A DNA stretch of 64,000 nucleotides, from contig NZ_BCYP01000018.1 in NCBI RefSeq assembly GCF_001598255.1, forward strand, positions 62,001 through 126,000. The letters are read 5' to 3'. This DNA comes from Mitsuaria chitosanitabida ATCC BAA-476 = NBRC 102408 (GTDB lineage Bacteria > Pseudomonadota > Gammaproteobacteria > Burkholderiales > Burkholderiaceae_C). The position numbers and the translations under genes were made by a program. Below the pieces are notes generated by a model that did no database searches, was not told the DNA's origin, and was given only the letters and a program-made list of their open reading frames with translations. How positions within the stretch are numbered: the first letter of the stretch is position 1; each line of letters starts with the position of its first letter. This document shows positions 46,705 through 54,924 of the stretch, in pieces.

Positions 46705-47552
46705 GTCGGCAGTCCCGCCTTGGCGCGCTTCATCTGTTCATTGAAGACCTGATCCAGCGTCTTCTTCTCGGGCAGCACGTAGACGATGCCGCCTTGCTTG
46801 CCGAAGGTCGGCCACAGGGTCTGCTCGAAGAATTTCACGGGCATGTTGATGCAGCCGTAGCTGATCCGGTTGTCCTTGGGCGTCGGCGTGGCCAGGCGCT
46901 CGAGGCGGCGTTCCGCGGGGTTGGTCGGACGCACGCGGTGCATGGAGACGGCGGCGTCGTAGTCGACCCAGAGCACGTCCTCGTGCAGCGCGTTGCGGCC
47001 CGGCTGCGCGACGAAGCGGCCGGCCGGCGTGGTGCGCTCGGACGGCCGGACCTGCGCGATGGGCCGCAGACCGATGCCCGCGACGCTGTCGTCGCCGGCG
47101 GCGTAGCCCAGCAGCACCGGCGTCGACGCGATCAGCTTGCCGTCGGGACGGAACACCAGGACCTGCGCCTGGCGCTTGTCGAGGATGGCGAAGGGGCGAC
47201 CGTTGTGGTCCCAGCCCGCCATCACCCATTGCGCCAGCAGGTGCGCCTGCTTGGAGGCCTTCACCTTGCCGAAGTCGGGGGTGCCGCTCTGCCGGACCGC
47301 AGGCGCGGCTTGCGCCACCTGCCGGACCGGTTGCGGCGAGAGATGACCCGATGCCATCGGCGCGTGCGCCGGTCGCATCTGCTTCATGAGATAGGTGGCC
47401 GCCGGCCACGCGAGCAGCGCGGCGGCCAGGCCCAGCGCCAACCCCTGTGCGGCCCAGCCGAAGCGCTCTTTCAGGTGCTCGGGGATCCGATGCGGCGCCG
47501 GGGAGGGCGGCGGCGGATCGCCGAAGTAGTACCCGCTGGAGGCTCTCAGCAT
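46701..47552 (-). CDS. L,D-transpeptidase (YkuD domain)
   Basis: A 283-residue membrane-anchored cell-wall enzyme. One membrane helix (AAQGLALGLAAALLAWPAATYL) precedes a periplasmic YkuD domain whose active site is the Cys in RISYGCINMPVKFFEQ, with the upstream His in VSMHRVRP. It would cross-link peptidoglycan by 3-3 bonds or anchor an outer-membrane protein to the wall. Its stop codon overlaps the start of the TonB-dependent receptor gene, an uncommon pairing. No lipobox is seen. Confidence 0.92.
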   Translation of the reverse strand: MLRASSGYYFGDPPPPSPAPHRIPEHLKERFGWAAQGLALGLAAALLAWPAATYLMKQMRPAHAPMASGHLSPQPVRQVAQAAPAVRQSGTPDFGKVKASKQAHLLAQWVMAGWDHNGRPFAILDKRQAQVLVFRPDGKLIASTPVLLGYAAGDDSVAGIGLRPIAQVRPSERTTPAGRFVAQPGRNALHEDVLWVDYDAAVSMHRVRPTNPAERRLERLATPTPKDNRISYGCINMPVKFFEQTLWPTFGKQGGIVYVLPEKKTLDQVFNEQMKRAKAGLPT

Positions 47553-47647
47553 GATGGGCTTTCAGGTGGTCAGGACAGGATCGTCGGACGCGAGGCCTGG
47601 GCCTCGGTCATCGGATCTGGCGGGGGCCCTTGAACGTCGGACCGCGA

Positions 47648-48022
47648 TCAGTTGCGGTCAGCGCGGGGAGCCGGCGTGCCGGCGGCGGTCGGCTCGCTGG
47701 GCAGCGGGTCCTGCGTGGCGGGCTGCTGCTGGTTCTGCCACTGGTCCGAGGACTGCGGCTGAGTCTGCTGCGACTGCGATTCGGTCTGCATCTGCTGCGA
47801 CTGGGATTGCTCCGCGCCGCTGGCCGGCTGGTCGGCCGGGGTCATGCTCTGCTCGGCCGGCACGGCCTGCTGCGTCGGGTCCGTCTGCGTCGACGGATAT
47901 TGCTGCTGCTGGGTCTGCGCGTTGGGATCGGTGTTCTCGACCTGCGCATAGGCCAGGCCCAGCACGCTGGCGAAGGCGGTCAGGGCAACGGCACCGGTCA
48001 CGAGGGATTTGGTCGCATTCAT
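47648..48022 (-). CDS. Gln-rich secreted protein, 124 aa
   Basis: A signal peptide (LVTGAVALTAFASVLGLAYA, cleavage before Q) is followed by a mature region that is almost wholly Gln, Ser, Thr and Pro (for example QSQSQQMQTESQSQQTQPQS). This is disordered and without motifs, similar in layout to low-complexity exported proteins of Burkholderiales. AAGGAGAG before the ATG gives a strong start. Role unknown; it could be an envelope-stress or surface protein. Confidence 0.7.
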   Translation of the reverse strand: MNATKSLVTGAVALTAFASVLGLAYAQVENTDPNAQTQQQQYPSTQTDPTQQAVPAEQSMTPADQPASGAEQSQSQQMQTESQSQQTQPQSSDQWQNQQQPATQDPLPSEPTAAGTPAPRADRN

Positions 48023-48232
48023 GTGTCTCTCCTTAGGGCTTGAAGGGCCGATCGGTGGAGATCGGTTAGGACCTACTGTGGACGCTAGTCGGGACCCCAT
48101 CCGTGGGTTGAGGTCGCATGCGTTTGTAGGACAACCGGCAGCTTGCAGCTCGATACAAAACCGCTTCCCGTTGCCGATAAAACGCCCGGAAACGCCGTGT
48201 TCATCGGGGCAAACGGCGATCCCGCGGGCAAC

Positions 48233-48265
48233 AAAAAGCCGGACGACCCTGGCGGGTGGTCCGGC
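48233..48265 (-). terminator. Intrinsic terminator of the DUF4148 gene
   Basis: Read on the minus strand: arms GCCGGACCACC and GGGTCGTCCGGC (one mismatch) followed by TTTTTGTTG. It is 86 bases past the DUF4148 stop, and is the clearest intrinsic terminator in the window. Confidence 0.85.
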
Positions 48266-48350
48266 GAAACGAAGGCGCTGATGGACGCCTTCGGAGACTT
48301 CAGGAGACAGGAGAGATCGGAGAGATTGGCGCCCCGCGGGGCGCCTGTGC

Positions 48351-48710
48351 TCAGCGGGCCGAGACGGCGGCCGCGTCGCCCTCGCCGGCGGACGTGGCCT
48401 TGGCGGTCTTGGCGGCTTCCTGCGCGGCGAAGCGCTGGATCAGGGCGGCGTACTTCGGCGAGGCCTTCAGCTCGGCGTAGCGGCTCTCGGCCTTGGCGCG
48501 CTGGGCGGCGTTCAGCGAGAAGTCCTCGGTGCGGTCCACCGCGGCCAGGCCGGACTCACGGTAGATCTCCAGATCGGCCAGCACTTCGGCTCGGGTCTTC
48601 TGGCTGGCCGTGATCGGGTCCAGGTGGCTGTAGCTCTGGGCGAAGGCCGGGGCGGCGACGGCGGTCAGGGCAACCAGGGCGGTGGCGATCAGGGTCTTGG
48701 CGGTGTTCAT
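48351..48710 (-). CDS. DUF4148 secreted protein
   Basis: A 119-residue exported protein: signal peptide (TLIATALVALTAVAAPAFA) and a DUF4148 domain with the usual KTRAEVLADLEIYRESGLAAVDRTE and AKAESRYAELKASPKYAALIQRFAAQEA helices. DUF4148 is typical of Burkholderiales and of unknown function, often in several copies per genome. It has its own terminator downstream, so it is transcribed alone. Confidence 0.93.
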   Translation of the reverse strand: MNTAKTLIATALVALTAVAAPAFAQSYSHLDPITASQKTRAEVLADLEIYRESGLAAVDRTEDFSLNAAQRAKAESRYAELKASPKYAALIQRFAAQEAAKTAKATSAGEGDAAAVSAR

Positions 48711-49033
48711 GGCGTTTCCTTTCAGCGGTGTCGAGCGTTCGGCTCGGTGTTCGGGGGTGTCCGGGGGTTTCGTTCAGCGGCTTCGTTTGCCGATGGCTGA
48801 ACAATAGGCATTGACCCGAATCGCATAAATGGCGGTCCGGGCAACGCATCGTTGTGGGCCTCGCAACAATCTCCGACCCTCGCCCCAGGCCCCCGCGCGC
48901 AAGGGGTCGAGATCCGTCAATCGCACAAAACCCTCGGTGTTGGGTCGCCTGCCGCCCGGCTTGCCATGACGACCGGCTGTCGGTTTCGTGCGAATGACGT
49001 CCGCTTTCCCAACGGGTTTGTCAGGAAACGTCT

Positions 49034-49047
49034 TTGATTTGCGTCAA
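49034..49047. promoter_or_regulatory. FNR/Anr-like binding site
   Basis: TTGATTTGCGTCAA matches the TTGAT-N4-(A/G)TCAA consensus of FNR-type regulators in beta- and gammaproteobacteria. It is about 208 bases before the OFA antiporter start. Suggests control by oxygen limitation; unproven. Confidence 0.6.
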
Positions 49048-49210
49048 TATCGCGCCCGCTGACAGCCTCCTGAACCATCTATTGCAAAGCGTCACGCGTA
49101 AGCGAGCCCTAACGGCTTGTTCACGGTTGCGCTACCAGAGGGACATGACAGGGGGACGTCGGCCGATCGCGAGACGGGAGGAGGGTTCCGTCCCGCGATC
49201 GAAGGACACC

Positions 49211-49231
49211 GGGCCGCCTGCGGGCGGCCCG
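49211..49231 (+). promoter_or_regulatory. GC-rich hairpin in antiporter leader
   Basis: Arms GGGCCGCC and GGCGGCCC around TGCGG/CTGC, just before GTTCAAATTC and the GGAGG ribosome-binding site. It may be a leader hairpin or a weak terminator. Confidence 0.45.
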
Positions 49232-49254
49232 TTCAAATTCTTCTGGAGGACTGA

Positions 49255-50925
49255 ATGTCTACTGTGCTGACCGACCCCAGCGTCGGATCCGCCGGCTCGA
49301 GCTGGCTGGACAAGGAGCGCACCATCGCCGCTCCCGGCTTCAACCGCTGGCTGGTGCCGCCGAGCGCGCTCGCCATCCACCTGTGCATCGGCATGGCCTA
49401 CGGCTTCTCGGTGTTCTGGCTGCCGCTGTCCAAGATGCTGCAGACCGCGGGCGCCGGCGCCGCGTGCGCCAAGGACGTGGGCTTCCTCGAGCAGCTGACC
49501 ACCACCAGCTGCGACTGGAGCGTCGCCACGCTGGGCTGGATGTACACGCTGTTCTTCGTGTTCCTGGGCTGCGCCGCCGCGATCTGGGGCGGCTGGCTGG
49601 AACGCGCCGGTCCTCGCAAGGCGGGCCTGGTGTCGGCGCTGTGCTGGTGCGGCGGCATGCTGATCTCCGCGTTCGGCATCCACACCCACCAGTTCTGGAT
49701 GATGATCCTGGGCTCGGGCGTGATCGGTGGCATCGGCCTGGGGCTGGGCTACATCTCGCCCGTCTCCACGCTGATCAAGTGGTTCCCGGACCGTCGCGGC
49801 ATGGCGACGGGCATGGCCATCATGGGCTTCGGTGGCGGCGCGATGATCGGCTCCCCGCTGGCGGTGGAACTGATGAAGCGCTTCGCCACCCCGACCGACC
49901 CGGGCGTGATGCAGACCTTCGTCGTGATGGCGCTGATCTACTTCGTGTTCATGGTCGCCGGCGCGCTGGGCTACCGCGTGCCCCCGACCGGCTGGAAGCC
50001 CGAGGGCTGGACCCCGCCGGCCGCCCAGGCCAACAACGCCATGATCACGCAGCGCCACGTGCACGTGAAGAAGATCTGGGGCATCCCCCAGTTCTGGCTG
50101 GTGTGGGTCGTCCTGTGCATGAACGTGACCGCCGGCATCGGCGTGATCGGCATGGCCAGCCCGATGCTGCAGGAGATCTTCGGCGGCGCGCTGATCGGCG
50201 TGCAGGCCAAGTACGCCGAGCTGGACAAGACGCAGCTGGCCGCGATCGCCGCGATCGCCGGCGGCTTCACCGCCCTGCTGAGCCTGTTCAACATCGGTGG
50301 CCGCTTCGTGTGGGCCTCGCTGTCGGACAAGCTGGGTCGCAAGCTCACCTACACCGTGTTCTTCGTGCTGGGCGGCCTGCTGTACGCCAGCCTGCCGAGC
50401 AGCGCGGCCGCGGGCCACAAGCTGGCTTTCGTCGGTGCGGTGTGCCTGATCCTGTCGATGTACGGCGGCGGCTTCGCCACCGTGCCGGCCTATCTGGGTG
50501 ACCTCTTCGGCACGCAGTTCGTGGGCGCGATCCACGGCCGCCTGCTGACCGCCTGGGCCACCGCCGGCATCCTGGGCCCGGTCGTCGTGAACTACATGCG
50601 CGACTACCAGCTGAGCCAGGGCATCCCGCGCGACCAGGTCTACAACCAGACCATGTACATCCTGGTGGGCATCCTGGCGATCGGCTTCATCGCCAACCTG
50701 CTGGTGCGTCCGGTGGCCGACAAGCACTTCATGACCGACGCCGAACTGGCCGTCGAGAAGAAGCTGGCCCACGAGAAGGCCGCGGCCTCCGAGGTGGGCA
50801 GCGGTCCGGGCGCCGGCAAGGCGACCCCGGTGGCGCTGGTCGTCCTGGCCTGGCTGGCCGTGGGCCTGCCGCTGGCCTGGGGCATCTACAAGACGCTGCT
50901 GAGCGTGGCCAAGTTCTTCAACTGA
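49255..50925 (+). CDS. OFA-family oxalate/formate antiporter
   Basis: A 556-residue MFS transporter of the OFA group, which includes OxlT. About twelve membrane helices, with markers IHLCIGMAYGFSVFWLP, GWLERAGPRKAGLVSALCW, WFPDRRGMATGMAIMGFGGGAM and GRFVWASLSDKLGRKLTY. A Cys-rich periplasmic loop (CAKDVGFLEQLTTTSCDW) is an extra insertion common in beta-proteobacterial members. The C-terminal tail holds a final helix. GGAGG precedes the ATG. Next to a formate-dehydrogenase-like gene and fdhD, so exchange of oxalate or formate is a sensible guess, but substrate is not provable by sequence. Confidence 0.92.
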   Translation: MSTVLTDPSVGSAGSSWLDKERTIAAPGFNRWLVPPSALAIHLCIGMAYGFSVFWLPLSKMLQTAGAGAACAKDVGFLEQLTTTSCDWSVATLGWMYTLFFVFLGCAAAIWGGWLERAGPRKAGLVSALCWCGGMLISAFGIHTHQFWMMILGSGVIGGIGLGLGYISPVSTLIKWFPDRRGMATGMAIMGFGGGAMIGSPLAVELMKRFATPTDPGVMQTFVVMALIYFVFMVAGALGYRVPPTGWKPEGWTPPAAQANNAMITQRHVHVKKIWGIPQFWLVWVVLCMNVTAGIGVIGMASPMLQEIFGGALIGVQAKYAELDKTQLAAIAAIAGGFTALLSLFNIGGRFVWASLSDKLGRKLTYTVFFVLGGLLYASLPSSAAAGHKLAFVGAVCLILSMYGGGFATVPAYLGDLFGTQFVGAIHGRLLTAWATAGILGPVVVNYMRDYQLSQGIPRDQVYNQTMYILVGILAIGFIANLLVRPVADKHFMTDAELAVEKKLAHEKAAASEVGSGPGAGKATPVALVVLAWLAVGLPLAWGIYKTLLSVAKFFN

Positions 50926-50999
50926 TGAAGACCTTCGCGGTACGGCGTTGCCAGTCAGCGCCGATACTGTGACCTTCGATGGCAGGCCTCGGTCTGCCA

Positions 51000-51098
51000 T
51001 TCCTTCTTCTAAGCGAGGGGCGGGCCGAGCGCCGGGCCGCCCCAAGCCGGCCCGCCACCCCCACGGGGGGGGGATTCAACGGGCCATGCCCGTTGAAT
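51000..51098. repeat. GC-rich intergenic repeat with perfect hairpin
   Basis: A GC-rich stretch (GGGCGGGCCGAG and related) ends in CCCCCACGGGGGGGG and a perfect 10-bp inverted repeat, ATTCAACGGG and CCCGTTGAAT around CCATG, at 51074-51098. It resembles dispersed extragenic repeats I recall from related genomes, and may act as an mRNA-stability hairpin between the antiporter and formate dehydrogenase genes. Confidence 0.6.
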
Positions 51099-51111
51099 CC
51101 GGGGGTAAACC

Positions 51112-53469
51112 ATGAGCGAGCAGAAGATCCATTTCTACAAGGGCCCGGCGGGCGGTTGGGGCGCGCTGAAGAGCGTCGCGAAGCATCTGCAGCAGCAGGG
51201 CATCGCGGTGAAGGGCGCCAAGACGCTGCTGTCGGCGAACCAGCCGGACGGCTTCGACTGCCCCGGCTGCGCCTGGCCGGACCGGGATCACCGCTCGACC
51301 TTCGAGTTCTGCGAGAACGGCGCCAAGGCCATCGCCGCGGAAGCCACCTCGCACCGCGCCACCGCCGACGTGCTGGGCGGCCACACCGTGACCGAGCTGG
51401 CCGGCTGGTCCGATTTCGACCTCGAGAACCTGGGCCGCATCACCGAGCCGCTGGTCTATGAACCCGCCAGCGACCGCTACGTGCCCATCGCCTGGGACGA
51501 CGCCTTCGAGCTGATCGCCGCGCGCCTGAACGCGCTGAAGGATCCCAACGAGGCGATGTTCTACACCTCGGGCCGCGCGAGCAACGAGGCCGCCTTCCTC
51601 TACCAGCTGTTCGTGCGCGAGTTCGGCACCAACAACTTCCCCGACTGCTCGAACATGTGCCACGAGCCGTCCGGCCAGGGCCTGAAGCCGACCATCGGCA
51701 TCGGCAAGGGCACGGTGACGCTGCACGACTTCGAGCAGGCGGACGCGATCTTCATCTTCGGCCAGAACCCCGGCACGAACCACCCGCGCATGCTGGGCGA
51801 GCTGCGCGAGGCCTCCAAGCGCGGCTGCAAGATCGTCAGCTTCAACCCGCTGCGCGAGCGCGGCCTGGAGCGCTTCGCCGATCCGCAGGACAAGCTGGAG
51901 ATGGCGACGCTGGGCAGCACGCCGATCTCGACCAACTACTTCCAGCTGCGCATCGGCGGCGACATGGCCGTCATGAAGGCGCTGTGCAAGCGCGTCTTCG
52001 AGCTGGACGACGCGGCCGTCGCCGCGGGCGGCGAGCGCGTGCTGGACCTGGGCTTCATCGCCGAGCACACGAGCGGCTTCGAGGACTTCGAGGCCAGCAT
52101 CCGTGCCGAGTCCTGGGACGCGCTGCAAGCCGAGTCCGGTCTGTCGCGCGAGCAGCTCAACGCGGCCGGCGACCTGTACGCGCAGGCCAAGCGCGTGATC
52201 ATCTGCTGGGGCATGGGCATCACCCAGCATCAGCATTCGGTGGCGACCATCCAGCACATCGCGGCGCTGCTGATGCTGCGCGGCAACCTGGGCCGCGAAG
52301 GCGCCGGCGCCTGCCCGGTGCGCGGCCACTCCAACGTGCAGGGCGACCGCACGATGGGCATCTACGAGAAGCCGCCCAAGGCCTTGCTGGACCGTCTGGG
52401 CCAGGTCTTCGGCTTCGAGCCGCCGCGCGAGAACGGCTACGGCACGGTCGAGTCCATCCAGGCGATGCTGGATGGGAAGGGCAAGGTCTTCTTCGCGCTG
52501 GGCGGCAACTTCGCCGCGGCGACGCCCGACACGGTGGCGACCTGGAAGGCGCTGCGCTCGACCGACCTGACGGTCCACGTGACCACCAAGTTCAACCGCA
52601 GCCACACCATCCATGGGAAGGAAGCGCTGGTGCTGCCCTGCCTGGGTCGCACCGAGATCGACATGCAGGCCACCGGTCCGCAGGGCGTGACGGTGGAGGA
52701 CTCGATGAGCATGGTGCACATCTCCAGCGGCATGAACGCGCCGGCCTCGGAGCACCTGCTGTCCGAGCCAATGATCGTGGCGCGCCTGGCCGCGGCGACG
52801 CTCAAGGGCCGCTCCAAGACGCCGTGGCTGTGGCTGGTCGAGGACTACGCGCGCATCCGCGACAAGATCGAAGAGGTCTTCGACGACTTCAAGGGCTTCA
52901 ACGAGAAGATCAAGCAGCCGGGCGGCTTCCGCCTGCGCAACACGGCGTCGGAGCGGGTCTGGAACACGCCCACCGGCAAGGCCAACTTCATCACCCACGC
53001 GCTGCCCACCGACACCCCCTTCCACCTGGCGCAGGCGCGCGCGCAGGAGCACAAGACGGTGGTGTTCAACCTGGCGACGGTGCGGTCGCACGACCAGTAC
53101 AACACCACGATCTACGGCATGGACGACCGCTACCGCGGTGTCTGGGGCCATCGCCGCGTGGTCTTCATCCACAAGGACGACCTCAAGCAGATCGGCATGA
53201 AGGCCGGCCAGTGGGTGGACATCACCAGCGTCTATCCGGACGGCGACACGCGTCGCGCGGAGCAGTTCGTGCTGATCGAGTACGACATCCCGCGCGGCTG
53301 CCTGGCCAGCTACTTCCCGGAGACGAATTCGCTGGTGCCGCTGAGCAGCGTGTCCATCGGCGCGGGCACGCCGACGTCCAAGTCCATCCCGGTGGTGCTG
53401 ACCCTGCGTCCGCAGGACGCGCCGCTGCCGCAGGACCAGGCGCGCTCCATCGCGGGCGCGAACGCCTGA
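51112..53469 (+). CDS. FdhF/YdeP-type molybdopterin oxidoreductase (formate dehydrogenase-like)
   Basis: A 785-residue bis-MGD enzyme of the YdeP/Fdh4A-like group. The N terminus carries the family's short Cys pair (DGFDCPGCAWPD) rather than a full 4Fe-4S site. Further markers: MFYTSGRASNEAAFLYQLF, NNFPDCSNMCHEPSGQGL, IFIFGQNPGTNHPRML, and C-terminal cofactor-binding TVRSHDQYNTTIYGMDDRYRG. Genes nearby (an OFA antiporter before, fdhD after) favour formate oxidation. The likely electron acceptor and any small subunit are unresolved. A hairpin precedes the start, and GGGGG is the only upstream SD-like sequence. Confidence 0.92.
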   Translation: MSEQKIHFYKGPAGGWGALKSVAKHLQQQGIAVKGAKTLLSANQPDGFDCPGCAWPDRDHRSTFEFCENGAKAIAAEATSHRATADVLGGHTVTELAGWSDFDLENLGRITEPLVYEPASDRYVPIAWDDAFELIAARLNALKDPNEAMFYTSGRASNEAAFLYQLFVREFGTNNFPDCSNMCHEPSGQGLKPTIGIGKGTVTLHDFEQADAIFIFGQNPGTNHPRMLGELREASKRGCKIVSFNPLRERGLERFADPQDKLEMATLGSTPISTNYFQLRIGGDMAVMKALCKRVFELDDAAVAAGGERVLDLGFIAEHTSGFEDFEASIRAESWDALQAESGLSREQLNAAGDLYAQAKRVIICWGMGITQHQHSVATIQHIAALLMLRGNLGREGAGACPVRGHSNVQGDRTMGIYEKPPKALLDRLGQVFGFEPPRENGYGTVESIQAMLDGKGKVFFALGGNFAAATPDTVATWKALRSTDLTVHVTTKFNRSHTIHGKEALVLPCLGRTEIDMQATGPQGVTVEDSMSMVHISSGMNAPASEHLLSEPMIVARLAAATLKGRSKTPWLWLVEDYARIRDKIEEVFDDFKGFNEKIKQPGGFRLRNTASERVWNTPTGKANFITHALPTDTPFHLAQARAQEHKTVVFNLATVRSHDQYNTTIYGMDDRYRGVWGHRRVVFIHKDDLKQIGMKAGQWVDITSVYPDGDTRRAEQFVLIEYDIPRGCLASYFPETNSLVPLSSVSIGAGTPTSKSIPVVLTLRPQDAPLPQDQARSIAGANA

Positions 53470-53491
53470 GGCCTGGACCGAGGTCGACCGC

Positions 53492-53857
53492 ATGAGCCGC
53501 GACGACGTCCAGGATCCGGCGCCTGAGCGCGAGGGCGTCGCGGCGCATGTCGTCGCGACCGACGCGGGCCTCGACGACGACGTCCCGATGGACGACGGCG
53601 ACGTGGCGGCGCAGGCGCGGATCGCGCTGGAGACCCTGGCGGAGCTGGACGCCGGCAACGGCGTCTCGCTGCCGCGACTGGCCAAGCGGACCGGCATGCG
53701 GGTGAGCGTGCTGCTGCGGCTCTACACGCTGATGAGCGACGCGCGAGTCGGCGCGGAGCAGGGCCCCGGCTGGGTCCGGCTGCACGTCGACGAGGACGGC
53801 CGCTGGATCGCGCACATCACGCCGGCCGGCCGCGGCGATGAAGGACCCGCCCCATGA
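53492..53857 (+). CDS. Small HTH-like protein between formate dehydrogenase and fdhD, 121 aa
   Basis: An acidic N-terminal extension is followed by a helical segment (ARIALETLAELDAGNGVSLPRLAKRTGMRVSVLLRLYTLMSDA) that looks like a winged-helix core, and a beta-hairpin wing (GWVRLHVDEDGRWIAHITPAG). It lacks a separate ligand domain. Stop codon overlaps the fdhD start (ATGA), and it begins 22 bases after the dehydrogenase stop, so the three are one operon. It could be a regulator or the small Fdh4B-like partner of the enzyme; I cannot distinguish these. Confidence 0.75.
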   Translation: MSRDDVQDPAPEREGVAAHVVATDAGLDDDVPMDDGDVAAQARIALETLAELDAGNGVSLPRLAKRTGMRVSVLLRLYTLMSDARVGAEQGPGWVRLHVDEDGRWIAHITPAGRGDEGPAP

Positions 53858-54708
53858 CGAGCTGCCCGCTGCCCGGTCCCGAGGACCTGCGTCCCGACGA
53901 GGGCGACGCGCCCCTGCCAGCGGCGCTCACCGCGGTGCGGCCGCGGCGGCTCGGCGCCGCGCGCGCGACGGACGAGGAGTTCGTCGCCGAGGAAGTGCCG
54001 ATCGCGCTCGAGTACAACGGCCTGTCGCACGCGGTGATGCTGGCGACGCCGCTGGACCTGGAGGACTTCGCGCTGGGCTTCTCGCTCACCGAGGGCCTGC
54101 TGGCCACGCCGGCCGATCTGCTCGACGTGGAACTGCGCACGCGGCCCAACGGCATTTCGCTGCAGCTGACCGTCACCGCGCGCTGCGAGGCCTTGCTGAA
54201 GGAGCGCCGCCGCAGCATGGCCGGCCGCACCGGGTGCGGCCTCTGCGGCACGGACAACCTGGACCAGGTTTTCCGCGTCCCTGATCGGCCGGTTCCGCCG
54301 CTGCCGGCGGGCCTGACCTCGGACGAGGTGCTCGTGCCGGCGCTGTCGCGCGCCATGCGCGAGCTGGCCGAGGCGCAGCCGCTGCAGCAGCGCACCGGCG
54401 GCATTCACGCCGCCGCCTGGTGCGGGCCGGATGGCGGCGTCACCCTGGTGCGCGAGGACGTGGGGCGCCACAACGCCCTGGACAAGCTGATCGGCGCCAT
54501 GGCGCGTGCCGGCATCGATGCGTCGGCGGGCTTCGCCGCCGTCACCAGCCGCGCCAGCTTCGAGATGGTGCAGAAGGCCGCGATCGCGGGCATGCCGATG
54601 CTCGCGGCGGTTTCCGCGCCGACCCACCTGGCGATCCGCACGGCGCAGTCCTGCGGACTGCGTCTGGCCGGCTTCGTCCGAGAAGGCCGAGCGACCCTCT
54701 ACGCCTGA
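53854..54708 (+). CDS. fdhD: Formate dehydrogenase accessory sulfurtransferase FdhD
   Basis: A 284-residue sulfurtransferase that moves sulfur from the cysteine desulfurase IscS to the Mo-bis-MGD cofactor of formate dehydrogenase. It shows VPIALEYNGLSHAVMLATPLDLEDFALGFSLTEG, the reactive Cys pair in GRTGCGLCGTDNL, EDVGRHNALDKLIG and the closing AVSAPTHLAIRTAQSCGLRLAGF. Translation is coupled to the preceding small gene by a 4-base overlap. Its presence strongly supports the neighbouring YdeP-type protein as a formate dehydrogenase. Confidence 0.95.
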   Translation: MTSCPLPGPEDLRPDEGDAPLPAALTAVRPRRLGAARATDEEFVAEEVPIALEYNGLSHAVMLATPLDLEDFALGFSLTEGLLATPADLLDVELRTRPNGISLQLTVTARCEALLKERRRSMAGRTGCGLCGTDNLDQVFRVPDRPVPPLPAGLTSDEVLVPALSRAMRELAEAQPLQQRTGGIHAAAWCGPDGGVTLVREDVGRHNALDKLIGAMARAGIDASAGFAAVTSRASFEMVQKAAIAGMPMLAAVSAPTHLAIRTAQSCGLRLAGFVREGRATLYA

Positions 54709-54731
54709 CGCCGCGAATGGACGGCGTATCG

Positions 54732-54896
54732 GACAGGCGTGGCCTGCGCCGGCGCCCCGGAATTCGCGAGGGCACGCGGAGCGTGCATCCATGACTGACT
54801 TGCCGCCGTCTGTTTGAGCAGAGCGAGCCGAAGGTGAGCGGTGCGAGTTGGCGGCACCTCGCGGGTTCCGGGGCGCCGGCGCAGGCCATGCCTGTC
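54732..54896. repeat. Inverted-repeat element, 40-bp arms
   Basis: Two 40-bp arms at 54732-54771 and 54857-54896 are reverse complements with three mismatches, enclosing 85 bases with no gene. The inner part holds CTGTTTGAGCAGAGCGAG-like sequence. It could be a small non-autonomous mobile element (MITE-like) or an extragenic repeat downstream of fdhD. Confidence 0.75.
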
Positions 54897-54924
54897 GTGC
54901 TCGGTCCCGCGCCGTGACGAGCGT

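Larger units (their letters stand above)
48711..49254. other. Regulatory stretch upstream of the oxalate/formate module
   Basis: About 540 bases without a supported gene. It holds the DUF4148 promoter region on one side, an FNR-like box at 49034-49047, and a GC hairpin at 49211-49231. AGGAGG-like GGAGG before 49255 sets the start of the antiporter gene. Confidence 0.55.

Noticed and set aside
48852-49037. 61-aa open frame upstream of the antiporter gene
   Set aside because: It overlaps the FNR-like box region, lacks a ribosome-binding site and reads like random sequence.
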